From Pseudomonas saudiphocaensis (GTDB lineage Bacteria > Pseudomonadota > Gammaproteobacteria > Pseudomonadales > Pseudomonadaceae), in assembly GCF_000756775.1 (NCBI RefSeq), contig NZ_CCSF01000001.1, positions 2,480,001-2,544,000 on the forward strand: a stretch of 64,000 nucleotides of DNA, given 5' to 3'. This document shows positions 49,407 to 58,324 of this stretch, in pieces. The first letter of the stretch is position 1. Every line of letters starts with the position of its first letter. Below the pieces are notes generated by a model, which had not been told where the DNA came from, made no database searches, and saw only the letters and a list, made by a program, of their open reading frames with translations. A program made the position numbers and the translations under genes.

Positions 49407-50102
49407 CTACCAGTCCAGCGTAGGCGCCGGTGCGGCCGGTGGCGGCGTCATCCAGCCGGCAACCGACTGCACCCCCCACACCGTGCCCACGGCCAGCACC
49501 ACGACCAACACGGCCGCCACCGCTGAGCCACCTTGGGCATCCTGCTGTACGGGGTGCTCACGCCGCGCACGCCCGGCAATCATCGCGGCGACAAGCGGCT
49601 TGCGGCGCACCAGCGTGTACCAGGCAATCGCCAGCAGATGCAGGCCGATAAAGCCCACCAGCAACCATTTCGCCTGACGATGCAACCCGCTCAACCAGCT
49701 GCCGGTGTCGCTGGTGACCAGCGTATACAGCGGCCCTTTGAAGGCGATATCGTCGGTTGCCATCAAGCCGCTGACCACCTGAAACCCCACCAGCCCCAGC
49801 ATGGCGAGCACCGACAGCGCGCCCAGCGGGTTATGCCCGGCCTCCCGCCAGCTGCCCTGCAGATAGGCTTTCACTCCGAAGGCTGCCCCCAGAATGCGCG
49901 ACCAGCGCGCATAGGTTGAGCCGACGAAGCCCCACAGCAGACGAAAGATCAGCAAGCCCAGTACCAGCAAACCCAACCGGCCGTGCCAGACCATCAAACC
50001 ACCGCCCAACCAGCCGGTGGCAATGGCGGCAGTCACCGCGGCGGCAAAGGTCCAGTGAAAAATACGCAGCGGCGCGTCCCAGAGCTTGATATGGCTCGAC
50101 AT
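49407..50102 (-). CDS. Cytochrome b561-family membrane cytochrome
   Basis: This 231-residue diheme-type cytochrome b has four main membrane helices. Candidate haem histidines are in RIFHWTF, VWHGRLG and IGLHLLAIAWY. A fifth hydrophobic segment and a Pro/Ala-rich tail lie at the C-terminus. The start at 50102 (MSSHIKLWDAPLR) is supported by GGGGGAAGGG; the frame opens 18 codons earlier. It resembles b561-type proteins that pair with soluble cytochromes in pseudomonads, and here faces cytochrome c'. Electron donor and acceptor are unknown. Confidence 0.88.
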   Translation of the reverse strand: MSSHIKLWDAPLRIFHWTFAAAVTAAIATGWLGGGLMVWHGRLGLLVLGLLIFRLLWGFVGSTYARWSRILGAAFGVKAYLQGSWREAGHNPLGALSVLAMLGLVGFQVVSGLMATDDIAFKGPLYTLVTSDTGSWLSGLHRQAKWLLVGFIGLHLLAIAWYTLVRRKPLVAAMIAGRARREHPVQQDAQGGSAVAAVLVVVLAVGTVWGVQSVAGWMTPPPAAPAPTLDW

Positions 50103-50315
50103 CCCTTCCCCCGTTAACGTCCCGATCTCGGCCAAAAAGCCATAAATAATCGCCAAGGTTAACAGCCGCCACCAGGCTTGGCAGCCACTGCACGCCCATG
50201 CCAGAGCCTTTTCAGTACCCCGAGCGGCTTACCCCTGCCCATTGGCAAGCCACCGCAGAAGCACTCGCCAGCATGGACGCCTCCGGAGGACATGCGTATG
50301 ATTGCGCTCCGCAAC

Positions 50316-50392
50316 GCACTCGTAGCTCAGCTGGATAGAGTACTGCCCTCCGAAGGCAGGGGTCGTGGGTTCGAATCCCGCCGAGTGCGCCA
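50316..50392 (+). tRNA. tRNA-Arg (anticodon CCG)
   Basis: The cloverleaf is complete. The acceptor GCACTCG pairs with CGAGTGC, followed by G-CCA encoded in the DNA. The anticodon stem is CTGCC/GGCAG with loop CTCCGAA, so the anticodon is CCG, reading the CGG codon (Arg). The T arm is GTGGGTTCGAATCCCGC. A strong terminator follows ten bases later. Confidence 0.97.
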
Positions 50393-50402
50393 GATACGAC
50401 GA

Positions 50403-50434
50403 AGGCCCCAGGAGCAATCCTGGGGCCTTTTGTT
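50403..50434 (+). terminator. Intrinsic terminator after tRNA-Arg
   Basis: The stem AGGCCCCAGGA/TCCTGGGGCCT has a short loop GCAA and is followed by TTTGTTTT. It is a textbook terminator for the tRNA transcript. Confidence 0.9.
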
Positions 50435-50501
50435 TTGAATCTCGCTTATCGAGGGGAACGCGAGGAGAAGGCTTGCTCCTCCCTCGCTTTTGCAGATCAG
50501 G

Positions 50502-50894
50502 TTAGCGACGCATGCGCTCTTTCATCTGCAGCTGACGGAAATCTTCGTGGGTGCAGGTAAGCGGCTCACTGCCGGTCAGGTCATAGCAACGCTGCCCATA
50601 GCCCATTGGCCAATAAGCGATGCCCACCGGCGGCCAGAAGATCGAAGCCACTCGAAAGCGGCTGCGCAACTTTCCGCTGCTGACCGTTTCCGACTGCTGA
50701 TCCACTACGCGATAAGGAATACCGCCGGCCGCCCCCCAGGAAAACGGACGGCTGCGCACCAGCCCCTCATCGAAGCTGGTGGGCCTCTCGCTCACCACCA
50801 GCCGGGTCTCATCGGGCAGCTTGAACCAGGCACCGGTCTAGCAGCCGGCCAAGGCCAGGGTGAGAGGGAACAGCAGAGACAAGCGGGTTTTCAT
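50502..50894 (-). pseudogene. Lipoprotein gene interrupted by one in-frame stop codon
   Basis: A 131-codon frame begins MKTRLSLLFPLTLALAGC, an excellent lipoprotein signal with lipobox LAGC. The codon straight after the lipid-anchored cysteine is TAG (50838-50840). Translation in the same frame then continues uninterrupted (TGAWFKLPDETRLVVSERPT, and on to QMKERMRR). A single CAG-to-TAG change would explain this. There is no frame slip. Either the gene is freshly inactivated or the base is a sequencing error. The GTG at 50798 could restart translation but would lack the signal. Function is unknown. Confidence 0.8.
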
Positions 50895-51161
50895 AATCGG
50901 TCCTTCGGCTAACGAAATGGCGGGTAATGGCCGGCTGTCCGGCTCTCCTTGATGGCATCGAGCCCTGCTACGCATAGGAGTCAGAGGCGAACGGTCCGGA
51001 CATGGCATCTTGCCAGAGGACTGCTGTTCGCCGAGTCTTCTGGCGCACACTTCCGTCATCGAAAGAGCGGCCTGGGACTTTGGCTTTCGCCGGTCTGCCC
51101 GCCTTCGGCGTGAAATATTGCCGGCGCGCAATTGCTGACACGCCGCTAGCGACAGCGCCGC
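50895..51161. other. Gene-free region upstream of the broken lipoprotein gene
   Basis: I found no convincing gene on either strand; the short open frames present lack ribosome sites and recognisable sequence. No repeats or strong hairpins stand out. Confidence 0.5.
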
Positions 51162-51542
51162 TTAGGCTTTTTTCGCTTTCTTCGGCTTTAGATACTTGGT
51201 CAATCCCTGGAACCACATGACCAGTGCCGGGTTGCCCTGGATCTGGATGTGCTTGTCCTGGATTCCCTGCATAAAAGCCAGCTGCTTGTTCTTCGCCGTC
51301 ATGGTTTCAAAACCATAGGCGGCATCGCGAAAACCCAGGGAGAAAGCCGGCTCGGTTGCCGGGCCACTGCTGCTGGTGATGCGCTGATCCTTGACGGTGA
51401 AGTGCCGTGCCACTTTGCCGTCCAGGGTGTGCAGCTGAAAGGTAAGATCCTTGTCGCCAAGCTGCTGTTGAAACTCGGCATTGTTGCGGCTGGCCTTGCT
51501 CATCAATCGGCCCAGCATCCATAGAAGAAAGCGAAATTTCAT
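51162..51542 (-). CDS. SCP2 sterol-binding-domain protein
   Basis: This 126-residue protein resembles single-domain SCP2 lipid-carrier proteins. A SCP2 core runs about 30-110 (FQLHTLDGKVARHFTVKDQ, PAFSLGFRDAAYGFETM), with a lysine-rich tail KPKKAKKA. The start at 51542 (MKFRFLLWMLGRLM) is chosen because the family usually begins with this short hydrophobic helix; the frame is open 32 codons further. The ligand is unknown. It lies downstream of the HU-like gene. Confidence 0.8.
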   Translation of the reverse strand: MKFRFLLWMLGRLMSKASRNNAEFQQQLGDKDLTFQLHTLDGKVARHFTVKDQRITSSSGPATEPAFSLGFRDAAYGFETMTAKNKQLAFMQGIQDKHIQIQGNPALVMWFQGLTKYLKPKKAKKA

Positions 51543-51658
51543 GATTTTTACCGACCGGGGAATGAAAATTTCCGCATTGTAGCGGCTTGCCGGAATGGGA
51601 AAAGGGCTTTGCGCGGCGGGAACGGAGCGGTCTGGCACAGACCGGCGGGTCGGGTTAA

Positions 51659-51680
51659 CCCGGAGCCAGGCGGCTCCGGG
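51659..51680 (-). terminator. Hairpin downstream of HU-family gene
   Basis: CCCGGAGCC and GGCTCCGGG form a nine-base stem with loop AGGC, ten bases after the HU gene's stop. There is no T run, so termination strength is uncertain. Confidence 0.45.
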
Positions 51681-51689
51681 TAGCGCTGA

Positions 51690-51962
51690 TCAGTTGATCG
51701 CGTCCTTGAGCATTTTCCCGGGCTTGAAGGCCACGGTATTGCTGGCCTTGATGGTCACCGGCTCTCCCGTCTGAGGGTTCTTGCCGGTGCGTGCGCCACG
51801 GTGGCGTTGCACGAAGGTTCCGAAACCGACCAGGGTGACGCTGTCCTTGCGGTTCAGCGCGTTGGTGATTTCATCCAGAACGGCGTTGAGTACACGATTG
51901 GCCTGATCCTTGGTGAGGTCGGCCTTTTCGGCGATGGCCGCCGCGAGTTCCGGTTTGCGCAT
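51690..51962 (-). CDS. HU-family DNA-binding protein
   Basis: This 90-residue nucleoid protein begins MRKPELAAAIAEKADLTKDQA and contains the HU/IHF arm motif RTGKNPQTGEPVTI. It bends DNA non-specifically as a dimer. Pseudomonads have several HU paralogues (hupA, hupB, hupN); its place beside the rubredoxin reductase gene matches the P. aeruginosa copy there. AGAGGC precedes the ATG. Confidence 0.94.
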   Translation of the reverse strand: MRKPELAAAIAEKADLTKDQANRVLNAVLDEITNALNRKDSVTLVGFGTFVQRHRGARTGKNPQTGEPVTIKASNTVAFKPGKMLKDAIN

Positions 51963-52111
51963 GAGTAGCCTCTGAGATTTCTTGTTTTTGTGTGTGTGCT
52001 GTTCCAGGAACAGCGCTCCAAGGCGCTGGGGCAGCTCCTAAGCGCCGCAGACTCGGGGAGAATGGCACGCTGATGGCAGAGGCGCCAGTACCCTAAAGTG
52101 TTAGGCCGAAC

Positions 52112-53296
52112 TCAATTCGAAGGCGTTAATGACAGAACTTGCGGCACCTCAGCCAGTACTGGCGGCAGTTGTTTGTTAAGCATCAGACGCTGCTGCACGG
52201 CTGCTCCTGCCAGCGCATAGCCGAGCAAACGTCCATCGGCGGCCTGAAACAAAGCCGTGATATCGCGGCCTTCGCCTTCGATGGCCCAGCCGCCTTCGCT
52301 ACCAAGCGCCGGTGGCGATACCACCAGCGGACATACCGGAGTCTTTACCGTTACCGGCATCGGTCCATAGCTAACCGCTGTGGCGCTGCCGGCCAGCGTC
52401 CGTGCCAGTGCCCGCACGCCGCTCATCAGCGGCATGACATAAAGCAGGCTGAGCCCATCGACTTCGGCGCAATCGCCCAACGCATAAACGTGCCGGGCAG
52501 AAGTGCGCAGGTAGCGGTCCACGACGATCCCTCGCGCAGCTTCCAAGCCGGCCTCGACGGCCAGCTCGATGCGCGGACGCAGGCCCACGGCACTGACCAC
52601 CAGATCGCATGACAACAACTTCCCGCTGGATAGCTGCGCCTGCAGGCCCTCGGCGACGTGATCGACACGCTCCACCACCGCACCGAAATGAAAGCGCGCT
52701 CCCAGTGATTCCAGGCCGTCCTGTACGGCAGCGGCCACTGCCGCCGGCAACAGTGCGGGCATGACCTGTTCGCCCGGCGCGACCAGATCGACCTCATAGC
52801 CCCCCTGCAGCAGGTCGTTGGCGAACTCGCAGCCAATCAGCCCGGTACCAAGGATCAGCACCCGCCGCTTGCCCTGCGCCGCTTCGCGGAAACGGCCGTA
52901 GTCGAGCAGATCGTTGATCGAGAAGACCCGGTCCGTTGCATCACCCGCCAGAGGCACATGAATGGGCTGTGCGCCCCAGGCAAGCACCAGATCGCGATAG
53001 GGCACCGGCTCGTTGCCGATCCATACCCGCCGGTTGTCGGGATCGAGCCGGGTCACCCTGGTATGGGTGCGGATCTCGGCATCGAGCTGGATGGCCATCT
53101 GACCGGCATCCAGCATGCCGAGCGAATTGGCATCCTTGCCCATGGCAAAGCCGGTGGAGAGCATCGGCTTGGAATAGGAGCGGCCGTCGTCGGCAGTGAT
53201 CAGCAGCAGCGGAGTCTGGCTGTCGTGCTTGCGAAACTCCCGGGCCAGGTTATAGCCCGCCAGGCCTGTGCCAATGATTACCAAGGGTGCCGTCAT
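52112..53296 (-). CDS. Rubredoxin-NAD(+) reductase (FAD-dependent)
   Basis: This 394-residue flavoprotein transfers electrons from NADH to rubredoxin. The FAD-binding motif [13 protein letters not shown] is at the N-terminus, and the NAD-binding motif [13 protein letters not shown] (about residue 150) follows. A second FAD motif ([21 protein letters not shown], first part) lies near residue 270. It is separated from the rubredoxin gene by 34 bases, on the same strand. Together they can feed alkane hydroxylases or oxidative-stress enzymes. AGAGGAAG precedes the start. Confidence 0.93.
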   Translation of the reverse strand: MTAPLVIIGTGLAGYNLAREFRKHDSQTPLLLITADDGRSYSKPMLSTGFAMGKDANSLGMLDAGQMAIQLDAEIRTHTRVTRLDPDNRRVWIGNEPVPYRDLVLAWGAQPIHVPLAGDATDRVFSINDLLDYGRFREAAQGKRRVLILGTGLIGCEFANDLLQGGYEVDLVAPGEQVMPALLPAAVAAAVQDGLESLGARFHFGAVVERVDHVAEGLQAQLSSGKLLSCDLVVSAVGLRPRIELAVEAGLEAARGIVVDRYLRTSARHVYALGDCAEVDGLSLLYVMPLMSGVRALARTLAGSATAVSYGPMPVTVKTPVCPLVVSPPALGSEGGWAIEGEGRDITALFQAADGRLLGYALAGAAVQQRLMLNKQLPPVLAEVPQVLSLTPSN

Positions 53297-53330
53297 GCCG
53301 CTTCCTCTGTTGACTTGATGAGGTCACGAA

Positions 53331-53498
53331 TCAGCTGATCGCAACCATTTCGAAATCCATCTTGCCCACGCCGCAGTCGGGGCAGAGCCAGTCTTCCGGC
53401 ACATCTTCCCAGGCGGTGCCGGGCGCAATGCCCTCGTCCGGCAGGCCCAGGGCTTCGTCATAAATGAAGCCACATACCACGCATTGCCACTTTTTCAT
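53331..53498 (-). CDS. Rubredoxin
   Basis: This 55-residue iron protein has two CxxCG knuckles, CVVCGF and CPDCGV, that bind one iron. Aromatic core residues ([23 protein letters not shown]) are of AlkG2/RubA type. ATG 53498 is supported by AGGGGTG; the frame is open 24 codons upstream. P. aeruginosa has two tandem rubredoxin genes at this place; only one is present here. Confidence 0.95.
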   Translation of the reverse strand: MKKWQCVVCGFIYDEALGLPDEGIAPGTAWEDVPEDWLCPDCGVGKMDFEMVAIS

Positions 53499-53568
53499 GG
53501 GATCACCCCTGATCAGTGCGATTGCATCGAACGCTATACCAGAATCCGGCATTGCGCCAAATCCAAAC

Positions 53569-53596
53569 AAAACGGGCGGCCAAGGCCGCCCGTTTT
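53569..53596. terminator. Bidirectional terminator downstream of glcA
   Basis: CGGGCGGCC-AA-GGCCGCCCG with flanking A and T tracts (AAAA before, TTTT after) forms a strong stem. It should end the glcA transcript on minus. Confidence 0.85.
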
Positions 53597-53611
53597 ACTC
53601 AACGCAATCGC

Positions 53612-55315
53612 TTAGCCGGCAGCGCCAACCAGCGGATCGCTGATACCCATCACATAGAACCCGATCAGGCCGATGGTGCCGGCCACGATAAGGTAGTACA
53701 GGGTCGGCAGCATGGTCTTGCGCAAGGTGATCCCTTCGCGACCCAGCAGGCCCACGGTGGCCGATGCCGCCACCACGTTGTGGATGGCGATCATGTTACC
53801 GGCCGCTGCACCAACCGACTGCAGCGCAACCATCAGCGCGCCGGAAAGCGTCAGCAGTTCAGCCGTATTGAACTGGAACTGGGACAGCATCAGGTTGGAG
53901 ACGGTGTTGGAACCGGCAATGAACGCACCCAAAGCACCAACGGCCGGAGCGAAGAACGGATAGATATCGCCCACGCTATTGGCCACCAACTGCGCCATAG
54001 CCACCGGCATGGAGACCAGATCCGAGCCGTTGACACCGGAGTTGATCAGGATACGCACCATCGGGATGGTGAAAATCAGCACGAAGCCCGCGCCGAGCAG
54101 CGTCTTGCTCGACTCGGAAAGCGCTGCACCCAGCTCACGGGCCTTCATCCGATGCAGGAAGAAGGTCACCAGCACTACCATGCAGAGGATCCCGCCCGGC
54201 AGATAGAGAGGCTCCAGGGTGCCGGATACTCCAGTCTCACCGAGGATATCCTTCCAGCCGAAGCTGACCGACATCAGGGCTGCCTTGACGTCGGGGAAAA
54301 CGCGGGAGATCACCAGGAAGGCGGCCAGCAGCAGATAGGGCGCCCAAGCCATCGGAACGGAGATCGGCGTTTTGCCGGCCACGTCCTCGATCTTCATCTC
54401 GATCTTGCCCATCCACTCGGCCGGCCATTCACTGGCCGGGGCGAAGTCCCACTTCTCCTTCGGTAGCAGGAAGCCTGCCTTGGCAGCCGGCACCACAATG
54501 GCCAGGCCGATCAGGGCACCGATCATCGACGGGAATTCTGGGCCGAGGAAGACGCCCGCAGCAGCATAGGGGATAACGAACGCCAAGCCGGTGAACACCG
54601 CGAACGGCGCCATCGCAAGGCCTTCAGACCAGGACTTGTTGCGGCCGAAGTAGCGAGTCAGGATGCACAGCATGATCAGCGGCATCAAAATTCCGCACAT
54701 CGCATGGATGAGCGCAACGCGCGAGAAGATCAGGTGGAAGAATACTTCCCAGTTGCTGCCAACCGTCGCCAGCTGAGCGCCGATGCCGGCCTGGTCCAGG
54801 CCTGCCCCGACACCTACCAGAATCGGTGTGCCCACCGCACCGAAGGACACCGGTGTGGATTGCACCATCATCCCCATCACCACAGCAGCCAGGGCCGGGA
54901 AGCCCAGCGCCACCATCAGCGGTGCGGCTACAGCAGCGGGCGTACCGAAGCCCGAAGCACCTTCGATAAAGCAACCGAACAGCCAGGCCACGATCAAGGC
55001 CTGTACGCGCCGGTCAGGGCTGATATTGGAGAAACCTCGGCGAATCGAAGCGATACCACCGGAGTGCTTGAGTGTATTTAGGAGCAGGATAGCGCCGAAG
55101 ATGATCCAGAGGATCGCGGCGGTAAGAATCAGCCCTTGCAAGGTCGAGGCGACGACGCGGTTGAGCGTCATGTCCCAGGCCAACAGGCCGATTAGTGCGG
55201 TGAGGACAAATACCAGCGGCATTGCGTACTTGGCCGGCCAACGAAAGCCGATCAGCAATACGCCCGCCAGGACCAGTGGCACGAATGCCAGGATGGACAG
55301 CAGAGTCTGACTCAT
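53612..55315 (-). CDS. glcA: Glycolate/L-lactate permease, LctP family (GlcA-like)
   Basis: This 567-residue membrane protein has about 13-14 hydrophobic helices and LctP family blocks such as [19 protein letters not shown] and [15 protein letters not shown]-type regions. The family contains L-lactate permease LldP and glycolate permease GlcA. Its place next to glcB and the glcDEFG genes, with a GlcC-type operator upstream, makes glycolate the likelier substrate; L- and D-lactate may also be carried. AAGGGAAC precedes the ATG. Confidence 0.87.
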   Translation of the reverse strand: MSQTLLSILAFVPLVLAGVLLIGFRWPAKYAMPLVFVLTALIGLLAWDMTLNRVVASTLQGLILTAAILWIIFGAILLLNTLKHSGGIASIRRGFSNISPDRRVQALIVAWLFGCFIEGASGFGTPAAVAAPLMVALGFPALAAVVMGMMVQSTPVSFGAVGTPILVGVGAGLDQAGIGAQLATVGSNWEVFFHLIFSRVALIHAMCGILMPLIMLCILTRYFGRNKSWSEGLAMAPFAVFTGLAFVIPYAAAGVFLGPEFPSMIGALIGLAIVVPAAKAGFLLPKEKWDFAPASEWPAEWMGKIEMKIEDVAGKTPISVPMAWAPYLLLAAFLVISRVFPDVKAALMSVSFGWKDILGETGVSGTLEPLYLPGGILCMVVLVTFFLHRMKARELGAALSESSKTLLGAGFVLIFTIPMVRILINSGVNGSDLVSMPVAMAQLVANSVGDIYPFFAPAVGALGAFIAGSNTVSNLMLSQFQFNTAELLTLSGALMVALQSVGAAAGNMIAIHNVVAASATVGLLGREGITLRKTMLPTLYYLIVAGTIGLIGFYVMGISDPLVGAAG

Positions 55316-55442
55316 TGTGGGTTCCCTTGTTTATTCTAATGAACCGCTTTCTTTTCCCCGGTTACCCGGTACCTCCGCATGGATGACGCCTGCGTCATCC
55401 AAAGGTGCCGCTCGATTTAAATCGACTAGCCCCCATGCTCAA

Positions 55443-55474
55443 AAGCTCCGAAGGCTTTAAGCACTTCGGAGCTT
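55443..55474 (-). terminator. Terminator hairpin after glcB
   Basis: An 11-base perfect stem (AAGCTCCGAAG/CTTCGGAGCTT, loop of ten bases) follows the glcB stop on minus. It is followed on that strand by TTTT. Confidence 0.75.
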
Positions 55475-55484
55475 GGTCTTACCA
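55474..55484. promoter_or_regulatory. Candidate GlcC operator upstream of glcA (TGGTCTTACCA)
   Basis: TGGT-N3-ACCA half-sites resemble the TGGTNNNACCA core bound by FadR/GntR-family regulators such as PdhR and GlcC. It matches ten of 11 bases of the two sites in the glcD-glcC region. It lies about 160 bases ahead of glcA. Confidence 0.5.
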
Positions 55485-55515
55485 CTAGCCAGCGAACCGG
55501 CTGAACGACATATTA

Positions 55516-57699
55516 TCAGCAACCGTTCTGCTGTTTGAAGCGCTGCCTCCACGCATGTAGCAGAGGTTCGGTGTAGCCGCTCGGCTGCTCACGTCCCTTG
55601 AATACCAGATCGCAGGCCGCCTGGAAAGCAATGGATTGCGCGTAGTCTGCTGCCATTGGGCGATAAACCGGATCACCAGCATTCTGCTGATCAACCACTT
55701 TGGCCATACGCTCCAGAGTTTCGCGAACCTGAGCCTCACCAACCACGCCGTGGTAAAGCCAGTTTGCCAAGTGCTGGCTGGAGATACGCAGCGTGGCGCG
55801 GTCTTCCATCAGGCCGACATCGTGGATATCCGGCACCTTGGAGCAGCCAACACCCTGCTCGACCCAGCGCACCACGTAACCGAGGATGCCCTGGCAGTTG
55901 TTGTCCAGCTCCTGCTGGATTTCCTCGGCGCTCCAGTTGCGCTCAGGCGCGACCGGGATGGTCAGCAGGTCGTTGGTCAGCTGCTCGCGCTCGCTGGCCA
56001 GGTCGATCTTCTCCAGCTCGGCCTGTACTGCCTGTACATCCACCTGGTGGTAGTGCAGCGCGTGCAGGGTGGCGCCGGTTGGCGACGGAACCCAGGCGGT
56101 GTTGGCGCCGGCTTTGGGGTGAGCGATCTTCTGCTCGAGCATGGCGGCCATCAGGTCCGGCATGGCCCACATGCCCTTGCCGATCTGCGCCTTGCCACGC
56201 AGGCCACAGTTCAGGCCGACCAGGACGTTGTTGCGCTCGTAAGCCTGGATCCAGGCGGTGCCCTTCATGTCGCCTTTGCGCAGCACGGCGCCGGCTTCCA
56301 TGATGGTGTGCATCTCGTCACCGGTACGGTCGAGGAAGCCGGTGTTGATGAAGGCGACGCGGTGCTGGGCAGCGCCGATGCAAGCCTTGAGGTTGACGCT
56401 GGTGCGGCGCTCTTCGTCCATGATGCCGACCTTGAGGGTGTGGCGCGGCAGACCGATAAGGTCTTCGACGCGGCCGAACAGCTCGTCGGTGAAGGCCACT
56501 TCGGTCGGGCCGTGCATCTTCGGCTTGACGATGTAGACGCTGCCGGTGCGCGAGTTGCCCTTGCGCTCCAGGTCGTGCTTGGCGATCAGGCTGGTAACCA
56601 CGCCGTCGAGGATGCCCTCGGGAATCTCGTGGCCTTCGCCGTCGATGATCGCCGGGTTGGTCATCAGGTGACCGACGTTACGGATGAACAGCAGCGAACG
56701 GCCGTGCAGCTTCAGGCTGGAACCGTCGGCCGCGGTGTATTCGCGATCGGCATTGAGCTTGCGAGTCAGCGCCTTGCCACCCTTCTGGAAGGTGTCGGTC
56801 AGGTCGCCCTTCATCAGGCCCAGCCAGTTGCGGTAGACGTGCACCTTGTCGTCGGCGTCGACGGCAGCAGTGGAGTCTTCGCAGTCCATGATGGTGGTCA
56901 CGGCCGCTTCGATCAGCAGGTCCTTGACGCCGGCGGCATCGGTCTGGCCGATGGGGCTGTTGGGGTCGATCTGGATCTCGATGTGCAGGCCGTTGTTCTT
57001 CAGCAGCACAGCGGTGGGCTCGACAGCCTCACCCTGGAAGCCGACGAACTTCTCCGGCTGCTTGAGGCTGGTAACGCTGCCGTTCTCCAGGGTGACCTTG
57101 AGCTGGCCGTCCTGGACGCGGTAGTTGGTGGCGTCGGCGTGGCTGCCTTCAGCCAGCGGCGCAGCCTGATCGAGAACGTTGCGCGCATAGGCGATGACCT
57201 TGGCGCCGCGCACTTCGTTGTAGCCCGGGCCCTTCTGCGCACCGCCTTCTTCGGAGATGGCGTCGGTGCCGTAGAGCGCGTCGTACAGCGAGCCCCAACG
57301 TGCGTTGGCGGCGTTCAGTGCGTAGCGGGCGTTGCCGATCGGCACCACCAGCTGCGGGCCGGCCTGGCTGGAGATTTCAGTGTCGACGTTGCCGGTGCTG
57401 ATCTTCACTTCGCCCGGCTCGGGCAGCAGGTAGCCGATGGACTCAAGGAAGGCACGGTAGGCCGGCATGTCGGTGATCGGGCCCGGATTGGCCTTGTGCC
57501 AGTTGTCCAGCTCCACCTGCAGACGGTCGCGCTCGGCCAGCAGCGCGCGGTTCTTCGGCGCCAGGTCGTGGACCAGCTGGTCGAAACCGCTCCAGAAGGC
57601 GGAAGCCTCGACGCCAGTGCCTGGCAGCACTTCGTCTTCGATAAAACGCTGCAGATTGGCCGCAACTTGCAAGCGACCCAGGGTTACACGCTCACTCAT
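55516..57699 (-). CDS. glcB: Malate synthase G (GlcB)
   Basis: This 727-residue enzyme condenses glyoxylate with acetyl-CoA to malate. Length fits the G isoform (about 725). Conserved blocks include [31 protein letters not shown] and [20 protein letters not shown]. It follows glcG downstream on the same strand, with 117 bases between, and disposes of glyoxylate made by glycolate oxidase GlcDEF. AGAGG precedes the start. Confidence 0.95.
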   Translation of the reverse strand: MSERVTLGRLQVAANLQRFIEDEVLPGTGVEASAFWSGFDQLVHDLAPKNRALLAERDRLQVELDNWHKANPGPITDMPAYRAFLESIGYLLPEPGEVKISTGNVDTEISSQAGPQLVVPIGNARYALNAANARWGSLYDALYGTDAISEEGGAQKGPGYNEVRGAKVIAYARNVLDQAAPLAEGSHADATNYRVQDGQLKVTLENGSVTSLKQPEKFVGFQGEAVEPTAVLLKNNGLHIEIQIDPNSPIGQTDAAGVKDLLIEAAVTTIMDCEDSTAAVDADDKVHVYRNWLGLMKGDLTDTFQKGGKALTRKLNADREYTAADGSSLKLHGRSLLFIRNVGHLMTNPAIIDGEGHEIPEGILDGVVTSLIAKHDLERKGNSRTGSVYIVKPKMHGPTEVAFTDELFGRVEDLIGLPRHTLKVGIMDEERRTSVNLKACIGAAQHRVAFINTGFLDRTGDEMHTIMEAGAVLRKGDMKGTAWIQAYERNNVLVGLNCGLRGKAQIGKGMWAMPDLMAAMLEQKIAHPKAGANTAWVPSPTGATLHALHYHQVDVQAVQAELEKIDLASEREQLTNDLLTIPVAPERNWSAEEIQQELDNNCQGILGYVVRWVEQGVGCSKVPDIHDVGLMEDRATLRISSQHLANWLYHGVVGEAQVRETLERMAKVVDQQNAGDPVYRPMAADYAQSIAFQAACDLVFKGREQPSGYTEPLLHAWRQRFKQQNGC

Positions 57700-57816
57700 G
57701 ACAATACCTCTTTATTCGTTACCGGCATTGGCCGGATGGCACCTGACGGCTAACGCGGGCGCTCGCTGCACCCGCTGCGATTCAACCGTCAGCGCTTACT
57801 CTGGCTGACGCTTGTT

Positions 57817-58221
57817 TCAGTTACCCACTGCAGCGACGCCAGCCTTGGCTACTTGGGCGTCCTGTACGGCGGTTACGCCAGAAACACCCACCGAGCCAAT
57901 TACCTGCCCGTCAACGACCACCGGCACGCCGCCTTCCAGCGAGCAAACTACCGGCGCGGACAGGAAGGCATTACGGCCGCCATTGACCATGTCCTCGTAA
58001 CCCTTGGTTTCGCGACGACCGATGGCGGCGCTACGGGCCTTTTCGGTGGCGATGTAGCTGGCAACGGGCGCGCAGCCATCCAGGCGCTCCAGACCCAGCA
58101 GGTGGCCACCGTCATCGGCAACGGCGATGGTCACGGCCCAGCCGTTGTTCTGCGCTTCGGTGCGCGCAGCGGCGAGGATGGCAGCGACTTCGGCTTGACC
58201 CAGTACGGCTTTGGTTTTCAT
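57817..58221 (-). CDS. glcG: GlcG/HbpS family protein
   Basis: This 134-residue protein of the GlcG/HbpS (DUF336) family has the typical signature GWAVTIAVADDGGHLLGLERLDG and the repeated VNGGRNAFLSAP region. HbpS members bind haem; the role of GlcG in glycolate metabolism is not established. It lies between glcF and glcB on the same strand. CGAAAGGAGAG precedes the start. Confidence 0.92.
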   Translation of the reverse strand: MKTKAVLGQAEVAAILAAARTEAQNNGWAVTIAVADDGGHLLGLERLDGCAPVASYIATEKARSAAIGRRETKGYEDMVNGGRNAFLSAPVVCSLEGGVPVVVDGQVIGSVGVSGVTAVQDAQVAKAGVAAVGN

Positions 58222-58265
58222 GTTCTCTCCTTTCGAATTCGTTCTGCGCAGGCGCAGGTGTTTTT

Positions 58266-58322
58266 GTAGGAGCGAGCTTGCTCGCGAACACAGCGGCTCT
58301 GAGCCACGGACTCGCTCCTACG
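58266..58322. repeat. REPIN-like pair of a second REP family between glcF and glcG
   Basis: GTAGGAGCGAGCTTGCTCGC (58266 on, plus) and an opposing CTCGCTCCTAC (58311-58322) are the classic Pseudomonas REP type, different from the GTAGGGTGGA family. It sits inside the glc operon. Confidence 0.8.
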
Positions 58323-58324
58323 CG

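Larger units (their letters stand above)
55316..55515. promoter_or_regulatory. glcA control region with three inverted repeats
   Basis: This 200-base gap between glcB and glcA (both minus) has an AAGCTCCGAAG/CTTCGGAGCTT stem at 55443-55474 (terminator after glcB, with TTTT following on minus). It also has a perfect palindrome TCGATTTAAATCGA at 55412-55425 and a GGATGACGC/GCGTCATCC stem at 55381-55400. A TGGTCTTACCA motif is at 55474-55484 (separate entry). TAGAAT near the glcA start may be a -10 box. Confidence 0.55.

Noticed and set aside
51002-51220. Small plus-strand open frame in the gap beyond the broken lipoprotein gene
   Set aside because: No ribosome site, no domain, and it overlaps the end of the SCP2-like gene on the other strand.
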